Positions 28,501-42,200 of a stretch of 64,000 nucleotides of DNA are shown here, in pieces. The number at the start of each line of letters is the position of its first letter. The stretch's first letter is position 1. Origin of the DNA: Trichoplax sp. H2 (lineage: Eukaryota > Placozoa > Uniplacotomia > Trichoplacea); assembly GCA_003344405.1 (NCBI GenBank), contig NOWV01000080.1, positions 124,001 through 188,000 of the forward strand, given 5' to 3'. The notes under the pieces were generated by a model, which did not search any database, was not told where the DNA came from, and saw nothing but the letters and a program-made list of their open reading frames with translations. Position numbers and translations under genes: made by a program.

Positions 28501-31500
28501 TACTTTAGTATATCGGAATTGAGCGTCATTTCTTGATCCATAACTACAATAATAATCTACGTACCTTCTCATAGATTAACTCGGTTAAATTCGTTTAAAT
28601 ATTATCAACAACTGTAAGCAAATCTACGGTTAATTATTTTATATAATCTGTTTTGTCCTTGTATCTCTAGTACTGGATTGGCAACACCATATATACCGAA
28701 ATATGTACCTGGAATGGAATACATCGATGTTAGCATACGTATTTCAGCTTTAGCATGAAACTGAAATTATCATTATGATAGCAAAAGGCAAATTTATGGA
28801 CAAGTTTGCCATTATAAGCTCACTTGAGATGATTATATTTGTTCTAAATAATTCCTTTTTATAGGGTTATGAATCAATTTCGACAAATGCCTCCGAGTTT
28901 ATTGGTCAAAACATTTTAATTCTTGGCCAAGGTATGTCATCTATGGACTTAAATAGTATGGCAGTTTTATTAATGTCCTAAAATATGACTACCATGAAAT
29001 AATTAATATTATCAATCCTAAATATGTATACATTTATTATTGTCCAATATAACCAAGCTAAAATAACCATATATCATCGCAATTTGCTGATACAATTTAA
29101 ATTTTTGCTAACTGTTTGAAATTTATAAATAATGATTCAATAAATCGAGTACGGTGTCAATCCTAAACGGATTAGTTCACTATAATATATTGAAATAGTT
29201 CAATTTTAATATGGCTTCAAGTAAATATGCCTATTAATTAAGTTATACGAATCTTATAAAGCGAACAGCTTTTTACTATAAACATGGCAGCGTGATAGCT
29301 GAAAACATTAAATGATGTATCCAGTAAATATCACAAAAGTGAATGACATTTTCAGCGAGTTTCGGTAAATTAAATATACAGTACTTACTAGCTATTATTG
29401 CGTTCTATAATTGATATAAATCAGAATGCCTTCCTCCTTATTGTAAAAGTTTATAATTATTTTAGACACGAAGTCAAAATCTTTTATTAAAGTTGAGTTA
29501 AAATATGTTTTAATCTTCATATAATCGATAAGGAAGCATCAATAAAATAAATCTACAAATCATACATTCAATCTTTACTTGTATTTAACATTTACACATA
29601 GCTTATATTTCAAATGTAATTTAAGCTAAATATTAGCTAATTTAACTTTCTTACCATTTGTATGTTATTATAGGCAACTCTGGCTTTGAAACTGCTCAAA
29701 GTTTGTCCTCTGTTTCAAATTTTCTTCATGTTTTGGGAGGGTAATTGTGTGATTAATTATAAGTACAGTAATAAAATAAATTAAAAGCATTTCCTATTCA
29801 CCCCTTTAGTACCATTTCTTCATTTTTAATTTATCTTATTATAAATTGTTCTTCCATAATTCAAAATATCTTTATCACATATCATATGTTGTGTATTGAC
29901 ATGAATTTTTTGTAGGAGTAATGTTCGATTAGCAACCTCCACCCATTATATAGGCGATGTTAGGTAAATTTTAAAGTGCTTTATTTCGATATTATGCATG
30001 TTTAATCTTATTCTGTACTTAGTTTAATTTAAATCACTATCGTAATGAAAGTAATAGATTTCGATGAGACGTAGTAGTATCGTGTAGAGGCAATTTTATG
30101 ACTTTTACTACAAATTTGACTATAAAATTTACTTAACTTAGGGGTATTAACAGCAAGATCCTTGATTCATACCAACTAAAAACATTGGATGGGCTTTTAG
30201 GTACGTAAATAAGATATGAAAGTAAGGACATGCGTATGATTGTGCAGAATTCTATTGGTAAATAGACATTAGCTAAGAGCTGATTTAGGGTTGAATATTT
30301 TGTCGGTTAAAATGGTCTACATATATTAAAACAATGATCAGTCTTTCGATCCGTTAATATACACCATATGTTAAAATGTTAAATAATTTCATCTAAAAAA
30401 TACTATGCGATAGTACCGTTTGATTATGAGATAATGACAACGATAATACAGAGTAGTTCAGCAACAAGATTAGTCTTCCAAGGAGATGATTCCATTTAGA
30501 AACCACATATTACATTAGCTTGACCATGATAAGGTTTTTGTTACTCAATGCAGTCCAACGAATACCAGTACGTAAATAATTTACTGGCTAATTGTAATAA
30601 ACTATATTTAAATTAATTTGCTACAGACTGCATAACTTTGGTAATTAAATGAGGCAAAAAGCCATTTATAAAATTAATTTGGTTAATCGAAGGCATTATA
30701 AGTGGCCCATTAATAAAACATACTCTATTGTAGGGTCTATAGTTTTGGTATGATTTCGGACCAAAATTTATTGTACTGTATGTACTGCAGACATAGTTTA
30801 GTTGATTTGCTTGAATATTCATGTGCAACTTAATAATAATTGCAGAAGAACGTATTAGTGCCATTGGTTTTGTTAAACGCGAGGACAACAAACTCCATCT
30901 TTGTTTTAAGGATGATAACTCCGGCAATTTAACAGGTTATTTACCATTCATTTGCTTTTACCTGCAGATAATGGCTATACTGATTTAATATTGAGGTGTT
31001 GCATATCTTTACTCTTGTTATTGATAAAATATATATTTCTATCTTTGGATGAATTTATTAAATAAAATCTTAGAATCCAAAAGTGATCTTAGATACGATC
31101 GTATAATAAGATGTTTAGGATTTCGAGTAAGTAATTAATGTTTTAAAATGTACAATGTATTATATATGTTTTACGTAGTATCATTATTGAAACGTTAATA
31201 TATTCAGTAATATCGATTACAAACATAATCTAGTAAAATGCTATAGACTACTAGGTACTAAACTAGTATTCATTGCGAATTTGATCTTATTAAGTATGAC
31301 AAGTCAATATTTAGTGAAAACTCAAGACCACTATCTGGAAGAGGAAAATTATGGAAGTACCCTGAAATTACAGAAAGTTATGAATCGACATCAACTCCTA
31401 ACATGTTTTTTGGTATTTATATCTCAGAATTATTTTATACACTGCTTTAAAAATCTATTTTTAGTTCTCACTATCACAATGACATTATTTGACTTGATAT

Positions 31501-34342
31501 CAATATTATAAATAATAACTACTCCCATTTACCAAATGGGCCAGGTTTATTTCAATTTCTGAAATACACATATAGAACGAATAACTTATTGCGCCGTGAA
31601 AATATTTGTTGGCTAAATAGTAAACTCGGTGTTGCTAATTTTGTTATTTTCAATTTCTTATCAGCTGGTGCGTTAGCACATTCCCTAGACTATCGCATTT
31701 CCGGTGGCTGTTGCATTCAAGGATTCAGATATACAGGTGCTACAAAATCAAGCAATTATAAAAAATATTTGAGTTTAGAGTCAAAGCCTGACTGCTGCCA
31801 AATCAATTTATTTAGCTAGAGCATTGCACCACCTGTTAGAGTGGCGGTATCACAAAGTTCCTTGGCCTGCTAAATTGCTAACGCCATCAACTCTATATGA
31901 TGAACTAATAACACGTATAAACCAGGCTTCGGTAAGATTGATCCATTATGTAAAGTTATCATAGATTAAATTTCGAGCGCTATTTCGTTGAGGTTTTCCT
32001 AGTAATTGTTAGATATCTGAACACGGTTAAATTTTTTTATTTGATTTTCCAGCCTAAGAGTTCTTATAAGTGCATTAGTCTAAACTACTAAGTAAATTAG
32101 ACTCAATTCTTTACTTAATATCACTATTAGGGCTTATACCAGATGTTTAGCACATTGGCTGATGTTATATTAATAGGTAAAGATATTAAAATTTAGTCTT
32201 GACAAGCGATTATCTGAAATCAAGCACCCTAATCTAATTTAATGTCTTCTTAGACGCAAAAAATCTTCCTCGATATCTTACAGAAGTACCTGTGGCAGTT
32301 CTACCAGATCTACAGGGTAGGAAAGGATGATGTCCTTTAATCAATAATTAAAATTATATTGTATGGCTCGGTGTTACAAAACAGCTTTGCAACAAGATAA
32401 CATAATATACGATCAATAAGTCAATTCCTTGAACCACGTATCAAGGAACGATATCTGCACTATCACAAACACTTTTGCTCTACTAGCAGACTACACAAAG
32501 ACTTAAACGCCTCGTATTTTACGTTAAACACTAAGTTGGAGAATTATCTTTATTTCACGATATACTGCATTTATATATTATTCCTCAATAGTTCATGAGT
32601 CATAGTTAATACAATTAACATTGGAATCATTTACTGAATTAGATATTAATTTTAGCTACTGCTCCCTTAATGCAGACAACAGTATTTACCAACATAGACA
32701 TGTAATGACTAATACAGAATAGCCAGATTACTATATGTCCTATCACGGAACATTTCCATGATAATTTACAGTCTACCATAAGTAAATTACAATCACAATG
32801 ATTGGAATTGTAAGTAGATGATTTGCATTCCCTATTATAACTATTAATTTCAGTATGTGTATAAGTGTCTTTGTCATAAAAGACAGTGCTATATTAAAAC
32901 ACAGTATATCCAAATTACAAGTTAACTAAATAAGGATAGTCTAACAGAATTATCCTAACATAGTTATTTCTACTGTAATACAGTATTTAACACTGTAACA
33001 CTCGGATATCGCTAATCGGATGCCTGCTAATAAGTGGTGTCAAAGATATGTCGTAATACTTAACAATGTAAAAGAACTTTACTACATTAGAATTCAAAAG
33101 TAATTTAGTATAAAGACAATATTTACTCAAATTCACTATTAAATCTGATATGAAAAGTTTGAAAGCGAGCTGCATAAACTTTTCTTCTGTAGAATTAACC
33201 GGTAGAATGATATCCAATGGCTTTATTACATTAACCTTTGAATATGGAAAGAATTTTTCCGAACGCCAGTAAGTGAACGAATAAAATATTAATTCGATAG
33301 GAAGATGCTACTAATAGGGAAGCGATTTCACAAAGTTGCCTTAAATAATAAACAAATAGATATCAATTTTTAGCTTTTGTACTCGTTATGATTTCATATA
33401 GCACCGATACGTTAAGCACGGAAAATTATAGACATACAGCTGAGACTGCTCATCATAGCAAAAATATCCATCCAGTTCTTCGTTACTATCGAAAATCTAC
33501 GCTAAGTAATAACACGGAATAAAACCGTAATAGAAGATTTCTCTACGGCTTAATTATTTAGTATATTGACTTTAAATTTGATATGGAAGAGTGCCATGCT
33601 CAAGACATTTATATACATTTACCTAATGATGTAATTTTTAGAAAAATTGTTGGAAAAAAATGAAATGCCCGTACCTGATAGAATCCATCACGTCCTTGAA
33701 GATTTTTTAACTGATTGGTATGAACGTTTAATTTACTATATAATTTAAAAGATATCTAAAATTAATTTTTAGAAGGGAGATGATATCACTAAGCTTAAAT
33801 AGAAGGTTTGAAAACTTGTCTGACTATGGACTTTCAACTTAGGTCTGTCTATTCTCATCACGGTCACTATTTAAAACTATTTCTTGAAAAAATTTTCAAG
33901 TTGGATTTAGACAACTATTATGCAGGAAATTGTTTTGCGGTAAGTAATTTAGAATGACTGTTCATCAAACTTTTGATAGTAAAATACGCTATAGTTTCTA
34001 CTTAAACAATCATGTAGAAACCTATATAATACCAAGGTACCAAGACTAAGATAAACAAAAAGCAGTTCAATTTTCGTTCAGTGCGACGGCATATATAACG
34101 AATTAAGATACTTAGAAAGTACAGTCTATTGTAAATATGATAATTTAATATGACATTAAAATCTAAACATTAATAGTAGCTTTAAAATAGTATCAGCTAA
34201 GTTCAAAGTGATCATTTTTAATCAAAGTTATTGCCTAACCACTTTATTCTTTGGATAGTTTGCCATGTCCTTCAAGAAAATGCCAATTACTTGTTCAAAG
34301 CCAACTATTCAGAAAATTGAATCAATGATTACTAAAAAGTAG
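25589..34342 (+). CDS. FOXRED2-like FAD-dependent oxidoreductase, copy D (22 exons, 605 aa)
   Basis: Exons: 25589-25703, 25905-25976, 27504-27566, 27763-27878, 28009-28166, 28671-28728, 28865-28931, 29674-29740, 29916-29963, 30142-30200, 30846-30935, 31074-31126, 31295-31412, 31665-31736, 31816-31931, 32131-32176, 32254-32316, 33193-33268, 33402-33505, 33642-33717, 33843-33939, 34259-34342. They sum to 1818 bp in frame. The signal peptide covers roughly residues 1-23, followed by YCIIGAGPGG (FAD). The second Rossmann motif is GQGNSGFETAQ from residue 215, with Gly where the other copies have Ala. [11 protein letters not shown] has Cys 377-378. Other family blocks are [29 protein letters not shown] and [11 protein letters not shown]. 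Exon 20 is one codon longer than in the other copies. The tail is MPITC...-MITKK, without a KDEL-type signal. Intron 17 carries a ~629 bp solo-LTR-like insertion and intron 2 a triplicated ~125 bp unit. It looks intact. Confidence 0.93.
26300..26640. repeat. Tandem triplication of a ~125 bp unit in intron 2 of copy D
   Basis: Three diverged units each carry TTTACGTTAATCTT or a close variant (ACGTT at 26306, 26431 and 26555), then a CATCTCTGGTTAA-like phrase, a CAGTGTTTGATGAAA-like phrase and AGGATTTTAC. The spacing is 124-125 bases. No coding content is visible. Confidence 0.75.
32372..33000. mobile_element. Solo LTR-like element 2, in intron 17 of copy D
   Basis: This 629 bp element starts TGTTACA and ends TGTAACA. 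It is flanked by a perfect 5-bp direct repeat CTCGG (32367-32371 and 33001-33005). Sequence is about 97% identical to the element at 20033-20662, with most differences in the last ~150 bases. The target duplication and intron differ from element 1, so the two are independent insertions and not one copied along with the gene. Confidence 0.78.
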
Positions 34343-36298
34343 CCTGTTATGCAAACAGCAACGAATGCAAATCGTATACATTACGATTTTTTATTTAAAG
34401 AATTGACTTTATATAAATCATACCACTACATAATTTCGGTATATTCGTTTAGAAGGCTAGTAAAACGGCTGGATTTTCCAAATACTCAGAAACTCTAGCT
34501 ACGATGCAACTATACCTGTTTTACTGGCACTTAAAATATTTTGACTTCATCAGCTCAAACTGTAAAACTATTTAATGTATTTAATCCAAAATTAAGCGGT
34601 TCATGTTATAAACTGATTAGTTATTAAAGGCTATCTATAAAGTATGGCATCATCTAATACGAATTTAATTCTATTTCTGACTGTATATCCCGTTCGGATA
34701 CTGTTACTATGTTGCCTAGCCGAGAAATTATTCCTCTTTCCAATAAATATTCACATAAAGTACGTTATGTATATGCAAAAGCACTAGAAAAATGGATAAA
34801 TAGCTAGGTCTACGAATTTGATCTAAGAAAAAGTAAAGTGATATATTACCAGGTATTTTCTTTAGTGGCTGTCATAACTTACCGACAATATTGATGGATA
34901 AGGCTAAATAAATAGTAAACTATCTTCTATTTCTAATCATCTGCTGCTATAGGCTATATCTATAATGGATTTAATCATTCATTTCTTGCTTAAAAGCTAA
35001 GATCGTTTACTTCGATATCTTTCGCTTTCTAGAAATAAGCCTAGGAGGGTGTAATGTTAAACTCATGATCATAAATTCACTGCTCCTGCAATTTACATCG
35101 TATTAAGTGTGTCTCTTCTTTCACATAGTTTCGGAGGAAGGCTATCCTATTCTGTTAAAGTTAGACTAAAATTAGAACAAACTGAGCATTTTAGATATTG
35201 AATGCTTTCCCAGAAGTGTCTCTGATATTTCTTACATTCAGATATTTTGTAATTACTATTTCTATTCCTTTATATCTATAACTAGGTGAACAGTTTTACT
35301 CTAGACAAGGATTACAATAAACAATTTGTCTTTCGCGAAATAGCTTTTATGGTTCATATTAGATCGCTAAACTTAATCCCTAACCGCAATATCAACACCC
35401 TAACTCTAACCCAAAAGCCAGAAGAAATATTGCTTCCTTTGATTTTTAATTAATTTTATAGCTAAGAGTATGTGTTGATTAGCCTTCTAAAGTATTATTA
35501 GTTAACACGATTAATGAAAACAATTCAAGAATGAATAATACTTGGGTAGCCTCTAATTTCAAATCATAGCGTAAAAATTTACTTTAACGGCTTTGCACCT
35601 TTTTTATAGGTGACTCTTCTGGAAATGATCAAAAATCTTCAGATTGCATGTATAAAATAAACGATAACTGATTACGATCTATATTTTAAATGTTGGAATG
35701 GAAATTCCGTGTCAGTTTCTATTTGTTCAATTTGCTCATAGATACTAATACCGCAATTTTACCTGTTATTTCCTATAGTTATCATTTTTTAATGTGCAGA
35801 ATAAATTTAGCTGTATGAGAAAGTAGCGTATAGAAATATAATAATTAACGGACTTGAAGCATTGCAAACTCCTAGCGAAATAAGACTAGTCATCGTATAC
35901 GAATCTCAGCAGATTTATGTCGACGTTAAGTAAACTAACTATAATTATCATACTAAAAGAAAACAATTGCAGGAGGCATAAATATCCAAAGTAATGCTGC
36001 ATCAACAAAAATTATTGTTTTGTTCTTAATTTAATCATTCTAAACTGAATAGTGCCTTTTTATACATTGTTTTCCTACGGGTAAATTCTATAGGAAATGC
36101 TAATTTCAAATGTAGTGCTATTTATCTTCGACGGCCCATAAATATTCAATAGTTACAGATGCCAATTTCGTGGATAAGTTGCGAACTAGTTTGTTTAAGT
36201 TTGTGCTATTTAAGTTGGTTATTTTGTAAAGCCAATAACTGGAGATGATCGTTCTATAACCATTTTCAAAGAATAAATTTAATACAAACTACTAAACA
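34343..36298. other. Intergenic spacer D-E
   Basis: About 2 kb with no recognisable gene. A few CCCTAAC-type phrases at about 35378-35412 resemble telomere repeats but are too few and irregular to call. I identify no promoter motif before copy E. Confidence 0.5.
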
Positions 36299-39200
36299 AT
36301 GATGAAATTGATTTTATCTATCCTAATTTTAACGGTTAACTTACTGACTATTTATGCGAAATTAAATCATTATCAGTACTGCATCATTGGAAGTGGACCT
36401 GGAGGTAAATTATATAATTACTCCCTTCGCTGTAGTGTTGAATTTAAAAAAGTACAATATTCCTTTAACTTAACCTGCTTGTATTATATTATTATTAATG
36501 CTCAAGGAAAACTTATTTATATGATGTAAAAATTTTTAACTAAAATTCACCTTCTCTATTAAAATAGGGCTACAAATAGCCTACTATCTGCAACAAGCTA
36601 AAAGAAATTATATCATATTTGAAAGAAATAATCAGTCAGGTATTATATCCGACGAAGTTCGTTGAGAAATGTTTGAAACGGTGATTTCAGCAAAGATAGA
36701 CAAATCCTTTCAGTCATCTAAACAGAAAATATTTTTTGGCCATTAGACCATTTTACTGTTCATAATTTTCAGTTGAAAAAAGAAATTGAATCTATTCGAG
36801 GGGACTACTTGCGTTAATCTGTCTAGACATTCTTTCGTTAATTTTAACTAATAGTAAATTTAAATGTCTCTATTGCTATCTAGCTAATGTTCTATAACGA
36901 AGTTAACAGAAATTAAATGCACCTTCAGATTCTGAAATTAAATAGAACTCAGGAGTTATTTATGGTTTTATATTAGCATTTACGTATATATGATAGTTTC
37001 GTGCATGAGGTAATGCTTTCAACTCTAATCCCTTAGAGGTACATAAAATAGAAATTTACAATGATCAGTAGCACTATCAATAACAGAACTAAAAAATATT
37101 AATATCTGCAGGATGCACGATTTTGAGATACAGCAGATACCGTACATCATGAATTAGTAGTAAGAACGTGGAAATTCAAGTATTATTTCAACAGTAATGA
37201 CTAAGTTACAGCAGTAATTTTTGTTCGCCTTCATTTTTTTGTATGGTTATCTTTATAATCTCAAACCCAGGATGGTTATTAATTTTGATACCATTTGCCT
37301 GTCGAGATATTTAGTGACGAGTATTCTTTTTCAATATGAACTTATGCTTTGCATATTTATCAAGTAATGGTCTGTTCCATTAATAATTTCTAGGTTCATT
37401 TTTTAGCCTATATCCTCGTCATCGCAGATTATTATCTATCAATAAAATACAAACAGGTAATTTAAAATATCTTACTACCAAGTGCCTTCATGATTTATTG
37501 TTACTTTCTACCCTTTCTTATAATACGGTTAAACTACGCTACGATTGTTGAGTGAATAGCGAGCTTAATGTTACTGTTCACCAAATTAATGATGAAATAA
37601 AGATTTCCAGTTATATGCTACGTACCGTAGGTAATTGGAATTACCTTGACGTTGTTCATAGTAGGCTTATTCAATTTTTCCATTTATTCTAATATAGGTA
37701 ACGAAAACTATCATTTTAACTTAAGACATGACTGGAATTCACTATTAAGTCATGATGATTCACTGCGGATGTCTCGGTACTCTAAAGACTATTATCCACA
37801 TGCTGACGATATGGTGATTGATAGTTGTATTTGCAATAATTTAGCTTTATTTTGCTAAGATATACTAAGGTTGGTGACACTTTGAACCAAGATAGAGATT
37901 AAGGAACAACACCAGTTTATTAATATACTTTACTTTATAAATTAAAAAGCCGTTTAAGTGAGTCTTGCAATAGGTATAACATTATACTGTCTGACACAAT
38001 CCTTCCACTATCATCTACACTAATTTGGATATTACTTGCAAGTCCTACACTAAAATCTTAAATCATCTTACAATACATTACTAAATAAAGAAATATTCTA
38101 CGAAGGAGAATACTAAATATTAACCTTCATTACATATTGATATTTAAATCAGCTATAGCTTTAATAGCTTTGCCTTAATTTGTTGTTTATAAGCGTACAT
38201 GCTTTTATACTGCCTCTAAATCGATTTCCATCATCCCTAGGTCCGTTACTTAAATAATTTCGCAAACCGATTGCAATTAAATATCCAATACAACACTAAC
38301 ATAATTCAAATTTCGCGTGGTTTGCTTCGTGGCGTTGTGTTGTTTCTTTTAAGAGACCAAAATAAAACTTTTCATTTATGCAATGTGACTATAATAAGGT
38401 TTAAAATGCAATTACGTGAATTAGAAATATTTACAAAGTTTAGTCATGTCCACGATTACAAGTCTATTTTTTTCTAGATTATATGAAATAGACTTGAAGA
38501 AAAATACATAACCTTCTTGATCTTTTAGCACAGGGCTTTCCAAACCAAATAATTATGAAGACGTAGTAGGTATTCAATATACAGAGGTTAGTTACAGATA
38601 ATAAGCGTAAGAATTAAGTACTTTTACAGAGCTCTATCTGAAGTCTAGAAATAATGTAAAAATCTTGGCTGTATCTTATATCAGGCATTATAATTAGAGT
38701 AACAAAACCATGTTTATCTAGATTAATTCAGACGTAAATAGCTTAACCATCATTTACGTTTAGTTTGGAAATAGGAATTTTCCTCAGTATCCTATATATT
38801 TTTTTTTACAAATGAATACAAAGCTGTAGTAGCATATAACAATATAAATCTTTACAGATCAAAAATATCCAGTAATCTAATGAGATTAAACATTTAGCTT
38901 TTATGCATATATTATCCTTATCTGCTTTAGGGATATGAATCAGTATCGGTTAATAGTTCCGATTTTATCGACAAGAATGTTTTAATCCTTGGCCAAGGCA
39001 TGTCAAGTTTTCGTATACATGTTCATTTACCTTAGACTATTTGTAGATCAACTCTTTATTATAATAATAATAACAAAAATCGCATGTAAATAAAGCCTTG
39101 TCAAGATAACCAGTAAAGAATAAACCAAATGACAGCTATTAATATGACTTGTTGTAGGAAATTCTGCCTTCGAGACTGCTCAAGCTATATCACATACTGC

Positions 39201-42200
39201 TGGCCTACTCCATCTTCATGGAAGGTATATCAAGCATTTTTTATTTCAAGATAGCTATCAGCTAGTATAAGCAAAGAATTTCTAACCTACACATATAATC
39301 TCAAACTAATTTGCAATTGTACTATTCTTATAGAAATAGACTTCGAATAGCTACATCGACGCATTATATAGGAGATATTAGGTATCGTTAGTCCGCTTTT
39401 TGCGACGGTTTTATATTTACAAATAGCCTAATCATATGCTTTTAGTAGATATCTCTATATATTGGTTTCGTATATTGCTATTTATAAAATCAAAATTAAT
39501 TTTCCTTTAAAATATGAATTATACATGATTAAGAGCGGTTAATTCTCGAGTTATCGATTCATACCAACTTAAAACCTTAGATGGACTTGTAGGTAAAAAA
39601 ATTTCAAATATAAAATGATATCTTAACAATTTATTCAATCCTGGCTTGAAATATTATGTAATATTTAGTGTGTTAAATCAGACAGGTTACAAGATATTTT
39701 AAATTAACCAATAATTTATATTACCTACAGTCGACACGTTACGCAAAGATGTAGCATAGCTGCAGAAATCATAACCAATCCATGGTGTATAATTAAGATA
39801 GAAAATATTTAATTTTGGCAGTGTTAAATTAAGAGTAATGTACTCCATTCATTTAACGAATTTAATAGATAACATAAAATATTCAGATCAGTAATTCTAT
39901 CACGTATCAGTAAAGTTTTGACTAGCTTTCTTATGAGCCTTTGTAAATGCCGTTGCAGAGGGCGATATAAGAAAATTTGGATTTATCAAAACTGAAGACG
40001 GAAAAATTAGAATAGGTCGATTAATGCGCGAAGGTCACAAAATTATAAGTAAGCTCCACGAAACAATAGTCTTTTATGATATATGAGTAAGTATAGCTTG
40101 CAAATACATCTAGTAGTGATTGATTAAATTTGGCTTGTAGATTTATCAACTCATTATATGATAATTTAGAATATGATTACAATTGAAAAAGCTGAAATAG
40201 ATTTACCATATCAAATTTATAGTTGATACAGAAGGTATACGTACAAAATATCACCATGTCATTCGCTGCTTAGGTTTTCTGGTAAGTTAATAAGTTTCTA
40301 GTAAATGATACTAAGAAATAAACTGATGCACTGACTAAAAATGTTTAAGTTGACACACAAAATTGTACTTGTAATTTTCTCTTACAGTTTGACAATTCAA
40401 TATTTAAGAAAGGAGCCAGGCCAAAAATGAGGAAAAGTAATTTGAGCCGTTATCCTAAAATTAGCTCAAGTTACGAATCCGTAACGGTTCCTCATATGTT
40501 TTTCGGTAATAAGATTGTTCTAAGTGAATAGCTTTGATGAAACTTTACGCCTAAAAGACAAAATTTTATCCCTTAATTCAGGGATTATAATCTCTACATT
40601 ATATAGACTTTACGTCATTCCTACAGTAAATCAATTGAGAAATTTGTGCAGTTAATTACAATGAAACTGCACTCTGTAAATTATCTTGCGCTTTTAGAAA
40701 AATATGAAATGAGGTTACAAACGAACTCATTACATAACTTATTTAAATACAACGGGAGAGAACTTAACTGATAGGTGTCTTATCTGTAATATTCCTTGAA
40801 AGATGATTGAAATCGCCGTTTTATGCAATGACTAAATATTGAAGCTACTAAAATTTGATTTTGGTACTATTCAAATGTTGACCTGATTTCAGCTGGGTCT
40901 TTAGTTCACTCTCTGGATTATCGACACTCTGGTGGATGTTGTATTCAAGGTTTTCGATATGCAGGTAAAATGATTAAATAGATTTGCTAGCATATACATC
41001 CACTTAAGAACATCTTTATTCAAACTATTAGTTTTTCCACTTTACAATATTGTTGTATGACGATTTCTAATTTTGCATGATATATTCAAAGGAATGTCGT
41101 AGAGAAACAACTGTATCTGAGACGCTAAGCTCATATCTAGCTAAATGATAACCTATGTTGCAATATTTACTGTAACTTTTTAACACAGACAAGTGCTTAA
41201 AACAATCTTAAGATTCCATTTAATATACAATTTTACACAAACAGTGTCAATCTTACAATATTACTTTAGCAATTTCTTTAACTAACGATACATATAAGAG
41301 CTATTTCTGATATTGCAATTACTTCATCTACATGGTGAAATTTATGTTGCTAGTGAATTCATTTATAACACAGTAATCTACTACTTTATCCCATGGGTAG
41401 GCTTACGAGGCAAGTAAAAAACATTTGTAGTGTAATTTTCACTTTTAATAAAAATTAACAAAATAATTTTTTAGCTCGAGCTTTGCATTACCTATTGGAA
41501 TGGCGATATCACCGAAATCCTTGGCCTTCAATATCTATCAAGACTACACATCTACTTAATCATGTGATGACTCGTATTAATCAAGCCTCAGTAAGTACAT
41601 AACTTTTAATTGCAAAATTATTTCGGCATTACAAATTTTTATACCAAGAAAAAGTGAATAATTTAAAGCATTCTATATCTACCAATTCATAGTGATAAAT
41701 TAAATAAAAGTTTATTTTGGGGGCTGCAGAGATCTCTGAGTAATGTATTTATATCATGATAATTATAGGGGCTTTACCAAATGTTTGCTATTTTGACTGA
41801 TGTCATTTTAATAGGTAAAATAAATAACTATGACAAATAATAAATCGGTTAGCCTAATTAAAGTACAGTCTATATTTTAACTTGGATACATCCTAGAAAT
41901 AATTTTGCTATAGTAGCTACAAATATTGTACATTAGATACGTTAGTAATATAAAAATTTAATCTTTATTTTAGAGTGAATTCTGATATACGCTTAGGATG
42001 GCGTTATTTTACTAATCTCTATTCATAAAATATGATAGGAGATGATCATCAGCATCAGTACTTGAAAGAAATTCCAATCTTAGTTTTGCCTGAGCTCTCA
42101 AGCAAGTTTATTTCATTTTATTTCCATTCTTAGCATAATTTTTTCAACGTATTATAGTCAAGGGATTTAGTAACTAATGCGTCGATTTTCTATAATCAAA

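Noticed and set aside
30613-30927. 104-codon minus-strand open frame
   Set aside because: It lies antisense across exon 11 of copy D and its intron, with no recognisable motif.
35378-35412. Interstitial telomere repeat
   Set aside because: There are only a few irregular CCCTAAC-like phrases, not a tandem TTAGGG array.
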